From Pseudoxanthomonas sp. CF125 (lineage in GTDB: Bacteria; Pseudomonadota; Gammaproteobacteria; Xanthomonadales; Xanthomonadaceae), in NCBI RefSeq assembly GCF_900104085.1, contig NZ_FNLD01000001.1:785048-849047 (forward strand): DNA of 64,000 bases, read 5' to 3'. A program made the position numbers and the translations under genes. The notes under the pieces are model-generated. The model did no database searches. It saw nothing but the letters and a program-made list of their open reading frames with translations, and was not told the origin of the DNA. This document shows positions 58,091-64,000 of the stretch, one piece after another (position 1 is the stretch's first letter; every line of letters starts with the position of its first letter).

Positions 58091-58630
58091 ATGGCCAAGC
58101 TGAAGAAAACCGCGCGCAAGACCACCTCCGCGAACAACCCCAACCTGCAGGCGCAGGCCGAACGTCTTTCCAAGAACCTCGGCGAATCGGCGCAGCAGGT
58201 GTGGCTTGCCGGCGTCGGCGCGTTCGGCCGCGCCCAGGCCGAAGGCAGCAAGCTTTTCGAAACGCTGGTGAAGGAAGGCCTTTCGGTCGAACAGCTCACC
58301 CGCAAGGTCGCCGGCGGCAAGGTCGGTGCGGTGCGCGACGCGGTCGAAAGCACGGTCGGCCAGGCGCGCGAACGCGCCTCCGACACTTGGGACCGCCTGG
58401 AAAAAGTGTTCGAAGAACGCGTACAGCGCGCGCTGCGTCGCCTGGAAGTGCCCAGCCGCGAGGACCTCAGCGCCCTGATCGACCGCGTGGATTCGTTGAA
58501 CGGGGAGCTGCGCAAACTCGGTGGCGCCGCCGCGCCGCGCAAGACCGCCGCAAAGAAGGCCGCGACCAGGAAACCCGCAGCGAAAAAGGCCGCACCGGCC
58601 AGCAAGCGCGCGCGCAAAGCGGCTAAATAA
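58091..58630 (+). CDS. Phasin-family (PhaF/PhaI-like) granule-associated protein
   Basis: A 179-residue protein. The amphipathic helical phasin region (about 25-110) contains SAQQVWLAGVGAFGRAQAEG and LFETLVKEGLSVE. A coiled coil follows, then a Lys/Ala/Pro tail (AAKKAATRKPAAKKAAP) like histone H1 or PhaF, which can bind DNA. In pseudomonads PhaF coats PHA granules and segregates them by binding the nucleoid. ATG 58091 is preferred to an upstream GTG. No PHA synthase is in the window. Confidence 0.85.
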   Translation: MAKLKKTARKTTSANNPNLQAQAERLSKNLGESAQQVWLAGVGAFGRAQAEGSKLFETLVKEGLSVEQLTRKVAGGKVGAVRDAVESTVGQARERASDTWDRLEKVFEERVQRALRRLEVPSREDLSALIDRVDSLNGELRKLGGAAAPRKTAAKKAATRKPAAKKAAPASKRARKAAK

Positions 58631-58707
58631 GCCGCGACTAAACCGCAGCACACACTGCTCCCAAAAAATTGTTGCAAGGCACAATATAAAGCGTAACAAT
58701 CGTTACT

Positions 58708-58774
58708 AGCCCGCCAGTCCACTCGAAGTACGTATGCTCCCCTCCCCTTACGACTTCGGACTGGCGGGCTTTTT
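58708..58774 (+). terminator. Large hairpin terminator after the phasin gene
   Basis: AGCCCGCCAGTCC (58708-58720) pairs with GGACTGGCGGGCT (58758-58770), with an inner stem CGAAGT/ACTTCG, followed by five T residues. It is much longer than needed and could be the 3' part of a small RNA starting in the AT-rich stretch at 58660-58707. Confidence 0.75.
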
Positions 58775-58850
58775 CGTGCCCGTAAGCAAATCGGCGCCAT
58801 CGGGTGCTGGCGTAGAATGTGAGTTTCCTCGTATCGCTTGAAAGGTAATC

Positions 58851-59867
58851 ATGCCCGCCTGGTTGTTCGGATCGGTCATTACGCTCCTGGTGGGTGCCGT
58901 TACCACTGCTTATCTCTGGCTTGTCCGCCGGCGCGACGATGAAACCGCGGCCGGCTTGCTGGCGCTTGCCGGAATGCGCTGGCGCGATTTTTCCCGCCTG
59001 ATCCTGGAAGCCATGGAGCTGCGCGGGCTGGGGCGCATTCCCATCGCAAACGAAGACAGCCAGGAGCATGGCTCCAGTTTCCTGCTCTCCGGCCAGGGCA
59101 AGCAGCTGTTGCTGGCCTGCAAGCATGGTTCGGCCTACCGCATCGGTTCCGCCGCCGTCGACGAATTCGCTTCCGAGATCCGCCTGCGCGGCGTGCAGGG
59201 CGGGATCCTGGTGACCGAGGGCGTGCTGGACAAGGGCGGCGTGGAAAAAGCGGCCCGGTACAACATCGAAGTCATCGATGGCCCCCTGCTCTGGCCAACG
59301 GTCAAGCCGATGGTGGAAGGCAACCTGCAGCGCCGCATCGTCGGCAATGCCTCATCCCGCGCGCGCCGCCACATCGGCATCGCCTGGCTGGGAGCGTTCA
59401 CCCTGGGGCTGGCGTCGGCGTTGGCTTTTCCAGGCGTACTGGCCCCCGAATCGGCGCCGGTGCCGACTCCAGCATCGGCTGCTCCCGCGACGCCCGCCGC
59501 GGAGACCGGCAAACCTGCCATTGCACCCGCCGCCCCTGCATCCGGCATTGCGACGGCACCCAAGCCTGCGCCTGCGCCTGCGACCACAGCACCCGCCGCC
59601 GGCGCTACCGCAGCTGCGACCGAAGCCGACACCGAAAAGCACCGTGCGGAAATCTCCAGGAAATTGTCCAAGACTCCGGGCATCAGCCGCGGCGTCTGGA
59701 TATCGCGCTCGACCCTTGCCGTGGACCGCATCGTCCCCGAACAAGACGCCTGGCCGCTGGTCTGCAGCCAGCTGAAGGCCTACCCCGATCTGGAGTTCAC
59801 CCGGGTGCAGATGAATCCACCCCAGGGCAGCACCGATCAAGTTCGCTGGCGGCAGTGCCCGCTTTAA
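58851..59867 (+). CDS. Membrane-anchored Mrr-like (restriction-endonuclease-fold) protein
   Basis: A 338-residue protein with an N-terminal helix (residues 3-24), a cytoplasmic Mrr/PD-(D/E)xK-like domain (about 35-165; KQLLLACKHGSAYRIGSAAV, then GVQGGILVTEG), a second helix (about 177-197), a Pro/Ala-rich linker (200-265) and a C-terminal domain. The Lys of the QxK-type motif is kept (ACKHG), but I cannot find the conserved Asp of GxD. It may bind DNA without cutting, and the membrane topology is odd for a nuclease. AAAGG precedes the ATG. Confidence 0.75.
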   Translation: MPAWLFGSVITLLVGAVTTAYLWLVRRRDDETAAGLLALAGMRWRDFSRLILEAMELRGLGRIPIANEDSQEHGSSFLLSGQGKQLLLACKHGSAYRIGSAAVDEFASEIRLRGVQGGILVTEGVLDKGGVEKAARYNIEVIDGPLLWPTVKPMVEGNLQRRIVGNASSRARRHIGIAWLGAFTLGLASALAFPGVLAPESAPVPTPASAAPATPAAETGKPAIAPAAPASGIATAPKPAPAPATTAPAAGATAAATEADTEKHRAEISRKLSKTPGISRGVWISRSTLAVDRIVPEQDAWPLVCSQLKAYPDLEFTRVQMNPPQGSTDQVRWRQCPL

Positions 59868-59925
59868 CGGAAGCGCCGCTTCAAGAGCCTGTCCAAGATC
59901 TCTGAAATATCTCGTAAAAGAGATC

Positions 59926-60025
59926 CGTCGTCCCCGCGAAGGCGGGGACCTAGTGTCTTTCGTACCGCGACCATAGGTTTGCAGAAAGCTTAAGTCGCTG
60001 GATCCCCGCGTTCGCGGGGACGACG
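59926..60025. repeat. CGTCGTCCCC-type inverted repeat pair (family D)
   Basis: CGTCGTCCCCGCGAAGGCGG at the left, and an inverted copy with GATCCCCGCGTTCGCGGGGA then CGACG at the right, around a 50-base spacer between convergent genes. Confidence 0.88.
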
Positions 60026-60045
60026 AGCCACGGCAGGCAGTGCGG

Positions 60046-62034
60046 CTACCAGTGCACGCCGCGCATCAGCGAAGCGAATGCGATCTGCTCCTGGCTGGGC
60101 GCCGATTCCTTCAGCGCCTTGCGGTCGCCCTTGGCGGCGGCCGAATCGGGGAACAGTTCGAACGCCGTGCTCATGATCACCTCATAAGCCTTGGGCGCCA
60201 CGGCGTTGATCAACGCCGAGAAAATGCCAAGGCGCGTGGCGATGCGGCTTGGTTTCTCGATGATGGCTTTCACCAGCAGGTCCGCAGCCTCTTCCGGAGT
60301 CAGCGTAGGCACGCTGTCGTACATCTTGGTCGGCGCGATCATCGGCGTCTTCACCAGCGGCATGTTGATGGTGGTGAAGCTGATGCCCTTGCCCGACAGC
60401 TCGCCCTGCGCGCAGCGGCTGAAGGCGTCCAGCGCCGCTTTCGACGCCACGTACGCCGAGAAACGCGGCGAACTGGCCAGCACGCCGATCGAGCTGATGT
60501 TGATGATGTGGCCCTTGCGGCGATGGGTCATGGTGGGCATGAAGCCCATGATCAGGCGGATGCTGCCGAAATAGTTCAGCTGCATGGTGCGTTCGAAATC
60601 GTGGAAGCGGTCGTAGCTGGCCTCGATGGAACGGCGGATCGAGCGTCCCGCGTTGTTGATCAGGATATCGACGTGGCCATGCTCTTCCAGCACCAGTTTC
60701 ACCAGCCGGTCGCAGTCGGCCATGTCGGCCAGGTCCGCGGTGTAGGCGAAGACCTTGCCGCCGGCTTTCTTCATTTCGTCGCGGGCCTTGAACAGCTCTT
60801 CTTCGCCACGCGCGACGATTACGGTTATCGCGCCGGCCTCGGCCACGCGCTGCGCGGTGGACAGGCCGATGCCCGACGAACCGCCGGTGATCACCACCAC
60901 CTTGTTGCGCACCTTGCCCTTCAGGGTGCGGTCGATGAACAGGTCTGGGTCCAGGTGCCGTTCCCAGTAGTCCCACAACCGCCATGCGTAACCTTCCAGC
61001 TTGGGCACCGCGATGCCGCTGCCCTTGAGCGCGCGCTCGGCTTCGCGGCTGTCGAAACGGGTGGGATAGGTGATGAACTTCAGCACTTCCTTCGGAATCT
61101 TGAAGTCGCGCAGCAACATGCCGATGAAACGCTTCACCGGCGGCAAGTTGCCGACCGCGCCGCGGATGCCGCTGGGCACGAAGGCGAACATGCGCGCATC
61201 CACGCGCATGGTCATCTCCGGCGCATGGCCGGCGCGGGCGAAGGCGTTCAGCACTTCGCCCACGCGCATGGGTTCCGGATCGGTAAGGTGGAAGGTGTGG
61301 CCGTCCAGCTTGGGCTTGTGCGCGATGTGGTCCATGGCGTCGGCCACGTAATCCACCGGCACGATATTGATGCGTCCGCCCTCGATACCCAGCACCGGCA
61401 TCCACGGCGGCAGCGTCTCGCGCAGTTTCTTGATCAGGGTGAAGAAGTAATAGGGGCCGTCGATCTTGTCGATTTCGCCGGTTTGCGAATGGCCGACCAC
61501 CATGCCGGGGCGGTAGATGCGCCATGGCAGGCGCTTCTCGTTGCGCACCAGCCCTTCCGAATCGTGCTTGGTGCGCAGATAAGGATCGTCCAGGCCCTCG
61601 GCCTCGTCGAACATGTCTTCGCGGAAGATGCCCGGGTACAGGCCGGCGGCCGCGATGGAGCTGGTGTGGTGGAAGGTTCCGGCCTTGATGGCCGCCGCCA
61701 GATCCAGCGCATGCTGGGTGCCGTCGATATTGGCGGCGCGCTGGGCTTCGGCGCTGGCGGCCAGGTCGTAGATGGCGGCCAGATGGAAGAAATGTTTCAC
61801 CTTCCCCGACAGCGTACGCAGTTGGCCTGGCGTGAGCCCGCACTTGGGCTTGGTCATGTCGCCGTAGACCACGCTGACGCGTTTGAGGTCCCAGCCCGCC
61901 TTCTTGGCGATGGCGTCGAATTTCTTCTGCGAATCCTTGCGGACCAGGACATATACAGTCCCGCTGCGCTTGAGCAGGTTGGTGACCAGGTAGCGGCCGA
62001 TGAATCCTGTGGCGCCGGTGACGAAATAACTCAT
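60046..62034 (-). CDS. Two-domain fatty acyl-CoA reductase-like protein (Marinobacter FAR type)
   Basis: A 662-residue fusion. The N-terminal half is an extended SDR / male-sterility-type reductase (GATGFIGRYL at 7-16; FHLAAIYDL; YLRTKHDSE; IYRPGMVVGHS; INIVPVDYVADA). The C-terminal half is a classical SDR (ITGGSSGIGLS about 381; INNAGRSIRRS; SAYVASKAALDAF). Length, order and long stretches agree with what I recall of the 661-residue Marinobacter enzyme that reduces acyl-CoA to fatty alcohol for wax esters. The upstream in-frame region is not conserved, so ATG 62034 was chosen. It is divergent from an acyl-CoA-binding protein gene. The activity is an inference. Confidence 0.82.
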   Translation of the reverse strand: MSYFVTGATGFIGRYLVTNLLKRSGTVYVLVRKDSQKKFDAIAKKAGWDLKRVSVVYGDMTKPKCGLTPGQLRTLSGKVKHFFHLAAIYDLAASAEAQRAANIDGTQHALDLAAAIKAGTFHHTSSIAAAGLYPGIFREDMFDEAEGLDDPYLRTKHDSEGLVRNEKRLPWRIYRPGMVVGHSQTGEIDKIDGPYYFFTLIKKLRETLPPWMPVLGIEGGRINIVPVDYVADAMDHIAHKPKLDGHTFHLTDPEPMRVGEVLNAFARAGHAPEMTMRVDARMFAFVPSGIRGAVGNLPPVKRFIGMLLRDFKIPKEVLKFITYPTRFDSREAERALKGSGIAVPKLEGYAWRLWDYWERHLDPDLFIDRTLKGKVRNKVVVITGGSSGIGLSTAQRVAEAGAITVIVARGEEELFKARDEMKKAGGKVFAYTADLADMADCDRLVKLVLEEHGHVDILINNAGRSIRRSIEASYDRFHDFERTMQLNYFGSIRLIMGFMPTMTHRRKGHIINISSIGVLASSPRFSAYVASKAALDAFSRCAQGELSGKGISFTTINMPLVKTPMIAPTKMYDSVPTLTPEEAADLLVKAIIEKPSRIATRLGIFSALINAVAPKAYEVIMSTAFELFPDSAAAKGDRKALKESAPSQEQIAFASLMRGVHW

Positions 62035-62197
62035 GTGCGGTCTATCCCTGGTGTTTGGGCGCGGCCCCTCCGCTGCGCCCCTGCGGCCTAAGTTGCCAGA
62101 GATGGCGCTGTTCGACAATGCCGCCGCGTATGGAATGGCATTGACCCGTCCTGCCCCTCGTGGTGTGATGCGCGCGATCACTGGGAGGGATCTTTAC

Positions 62198-62455
62198 ATG
62201 GCAGATCTGAAAAGCAGCTTCGAACAGGCATCCAAGGCGATCCAGGGCCTGTCCGAACGTCCGGACAACGACACTCTGCTGCGCCTGTATGCGCTGTACA
62301 AGCAGGGTTCGGAAGGCGACATCAGCGGCGACAAGCCGGGGTTCTTCGATTTCGTCGGCACCGCCAAGTACGAAGCCTGGGCCAAGCTGAAGGGCACTTC
62401 GCAGGAAGAGGCGCAAAAGAAGTACGTGGATCTGGTGAAGAAGCTGACCGCCTGA
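62198..62455 (+). CDS. Acyl-CoA-binding protein
   Basis: An 85-residue four-helix ACBP that binds long-chain acyl-CoA and shields or delivers it. Family landmarks are LLRLYALYKQGSEGD, GDKPGFFDFVGTAKYEAWAK and [18 protein letters not shown] precedes the ATG. It is divergent from the acyl-CoA reductase-like gene (163 bases between starts) and is followed 22 bases later by a TetR gene. ACBPs are sporadic in bacteria. Confidence 0.94.
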   Translation: MADLKSSFEQASKAIQGLSERPDNDTLLRLYALYKQGSEGDISGDKPGFFDFVGTAKYEAWAKLKGTSQEEAQKKYVDLVKKLTA

Positions 62456-62477
62456 CCCGGCGCCGGATTAGATCCTG

Positions 62478-63104
62478 GTGGCACGCGATACGCGCCAACG
62501 CATCCTCGATGCCTCGCTTGCGATGTTCAACACGCAGGGCGAGCCACACGTCACCACCAACCACATCGCCGACGAGCTGGAGATCAGCCCGGGCAATCTG
62601 TACTACCACTTCCGCAACAAGGACGACATCATCGAGCAGCTGTTCGCGCGCTATGAAGAGCGCATGGACGCGGCCCTGGCGACGCCGTCCGGACGCCTGC
62701 CGGAACTGGAAGACATCTGGCTGCAGTTGCATCTGGTGTTCGAGTGCATCTGGGACTACCGGTTCCTGTACCGCGACCTGGTCGAGATCCTCAGCCGCAA
62801 CCGGCGCATCCGCATGCGTTTCGCGCGCATCCTCAAGCGCGCCGACGACAGCGCGCACGCGGTGATGCGCGGCCTGTCGCAGGCCGGCATCATGCGCGCC
62901 TCGGCCGCGGAACTGGCCGGCACCGCCACCAACGTGCTGGTCATCGCCACTTTCTGGCTCAACTACGCCGCCGCCCGCGGCGACAAGGACGAACAGGTCG
63001 CAATCCGCCATGGCATCGTACAGGTGATGATGCTGCTGGCTCCGTTCCTGCGCGATGCGGAGCGGGTGCATTTGAATACGTTGACGCAGGCTTATCTGGA
63101 TTAG
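62478..63104 (+). CDS. TetR/AcrR-family transcriptional regulator
   Basis: A 208-residue regulator with an N-terminal TetR helix-turn-helix (RQRILDASLAMFNTQGEPHV and ELEISPGNLYYHFRNKDDII) and a ligand domain rich in basic and aromatic residues. It starts at GTG. Being just downstream of the ACBP gene and near the acyl-CoA reductase, it may sense an acyl-CoA or fatty acid, but no palindromic operator stands out in the 163-base divergent region. Confidence 0.88.
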   Translation: MARDTRQRILDASLAMFNTQGEPHVTTNHIADELEISPGNLYYHFRNKDDIIEQLFARYEERMDAALATPSGRLPELEDIWLQLHLVFECIWDYRFLYRDLVEILSRNRRIRMRFARILKRADDSAHAVMRGLSQAGIMRASAAELAGTATNVLVIATFWLNYAAARGDKDEQVAIRHGIVQVMMLLAPFLRDAERVHLNTLTQAYLD

Positions 63105-63110
63105 AACGCG

Positions 63111-64000
63111 GTGCTGTCCACGAGGTTCATTCGCGAACTGACTCTGGCATCGCCACAGAACGCGGACAGTGCCCGGCACATCAGCGCGGCGAGCGGCATG
63201 GTCGTCGTCGGCAGGTTCCTCTATGTAATTGCTGACGATGAGCTTCATTTGGGCGTGTTCGACAATAGTGGAATCGGAGCCGGCACGCTGGTCCGGCTTT
63301 TCCCTGGCGAGCTCCCCGATGCCTCTGCCGAACGCAAAGCGCTCAAGCCCGACCTCGAAGCGCTTGTCCGGCTACCGAGCTTTCCCGGATATCCGCATGG
63401 CGCTCTGCTGGCGCTTGCTTCGGGGTCCAGGCCCAACCGGCGTACCGGCGCCGTAGTGAAGCTCGACGAATCCGGCCTCATTGCCGGAGAGCCATGTCCA
63501 TGCGACCTGACGCCCTTCTACTCATCTCTGGAGAGCAAGTTCCCTGCCTTGAACATCGAAGGTGCCGTGGTGGTCGCAGATGAGCTGGTACTTCTCCAGC
63601 GCGGAAGCAAGGCGCAGCCGGAAAGCGCGTTGATTTCGTTTTCTTTGTGCGAAATCTTCCGCGCGACGAATCCCGAAACCGCAAATGTCTCCCAAGTTGC
63701 CGCAAGTCACGTACGGTTCTTTGACCTTGGCGCGATCGAAGGTGCCCCGCTCTCTTTCACTGATGGCACAGCCCTGCCTGACGGCCGGTTCGTATTCAGC
63801 GCAGTCGCGGAAAACACGGAAGACAGTTATCAGGATGGTCCCTGCGTAGGCGCCGCCATTGGAATCATCGGAACCGATGACCGTGTGGAAACCATGCTTC
63901 GGCTCGAACCTACCGAAAAGGTCGAAGGCATCCATGCGACAGTCGAAGGCGACCGCATAAGCCTGCTCCTGGTGACCGATGCGGACGATGCAAGCGTACC
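63111..64000 (+). CDS. DUF6929-like beta-propeller protein, cut by the window end
   Basis: A reading frame opens at GTG 63111, just after the TetR stop, and stays open to base 64000 (296 codons). The start has RELTLAS and HISAASGMVVVGRFLYVIAD; later come YPHGALLALASGSR, ALNIEGAVVV, LPDGRFVFSAVAE, EKVEGIHA and LLLVTDADD. This spacing of beta strands fits a propeller and what I recall of DUF6929 proteins. The 3' end is missing. The TetR stop is in the same frame, six bases before the GTG. Confidence 0.75.
   Translation, partial: MLSTRFIRELTLASPQNADSARHISAASGMVVVGRFLYVIADDELHLGVFDNSGIGAGTLVRLFPGELPDASAERKALKPDLEALVRLPSFPGYPHGALLALASGSRPNRRTGAVVKLDESGLIAGEPCPCDLTPFYSSLESKFPALNIEGAVVVADELVLLQRGSKAQPESALISFSLCEIFRATNPETANVSQVAASHVRFFDLGAIEGAPLSFTDGTALPDGRFVFSAVAENTEDSYQDGPCVGAAIGIIGTDDRVETMLRLEPTEKVEGIHATVEGDRISLLLVTDADDASV

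Noticed and set aside
58851-59867. Active restriction-modification or defence system
   Set aside because: There is no methyltransferase or defence gene nearby, and the nuclease motif appears incomplete.

Overview
The window is dense, GC-rich chromosomal DNA from a gammaproteobacterium, most likely Xanthomonadaceae/Lysobacteraceae (Lysobacter, Luteimonas, Thermomonas and Pseudoxanthomonas relatives; the genus cannot be fixed from sequence alone). The case rests on the cmk-rpsA-ihfB-lapA-lapB block running into polysaccharide genes, the serC-pheA-aroA order, a YkgO-type L36, msrPQ, a 'transmembrane repetitive protein' beside nfuA, and many GTAG-type REP stem-loops like the SMAG elements of Stenotrophomonas. 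I see no prophage, insertion sequence, CRISPR array or integrase. Almost all of it is core or housekeeping DNA, with repeats confined to the gaps between genes.

Layout. 1-2.4 kb: ndk-rlmN-pilW on the minus strand. 2.6-6.9 kb: a PsrA-like TetR regulator with fadN- and fadA-type beta-oxidation genes and two matching operators. 7.1-15.4 kb: a minus-strand block of cmk, rpsA, ihfB, lapA, lapB, a WecA-like transferase, a CapD/WbpM-like dehydratase and galU (translation, LPS control, surface polysaccharide). 15.6-22.5 kb: plus-strand rpmJ2, a small exported protein, then agmatine deiminase and N-carbamoylputrescine amidase (agmatine to putrescine) separated by a Tat lipoprotein aldo/keto reductase and a transporter, then a GNAT enzyme and a TraB-family protein. 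22.6-30.4 kb: a tripartite-efflux operon with one adaptor and two RND permeases. 30.7-33 kb: two c-type cytochromes, then a PadR/HAAS regulatory pair. 33-41.5 kb: nfuA with the repetitive membrane protein, phhB, a TonB-C lipoprotein, rluC, and rne with a long leader; an orphan NarL-type response regulator follows. 41.8-49.9 kb: DUF418 and HD proteins, tRNA-Ser(UGA), a LysR/azoreductase pair, serS, two TonB-C proteins and aroA. 50.4-54.7 kb: pheA, serC, msrP, msrQ. 54.7-58.6 kb: an FHA membrane protein and a group linked to polyhydroxyalkanoate granules (PHA-system protein, FFLEELY-type protein, patatin, phasin). 58.9-64 kb: a membrane-anchored Mrr-like protein, a two-domain fatty acyl-CoA reductase-like enzyme divergent from an acyl-CoA-binding protein and a second TetR, and a beta-propeller-like protein cut by the window end.

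The recurring theme is acyl-CoA and storage-lipid metabolism: beta-oxidation under a PsrA-like repressor, granule-associated proteins, an acyl-CoA carrier, and a reductase resembling the marine wax-ester enzyme that makes fatty alcohols. The best leads are the paired TetR operators, the fatty acyl-CoA reductase/ACBP/TetR module, and GTAG repeats whose own TAG serves as the stop codon of neighbouring genes.
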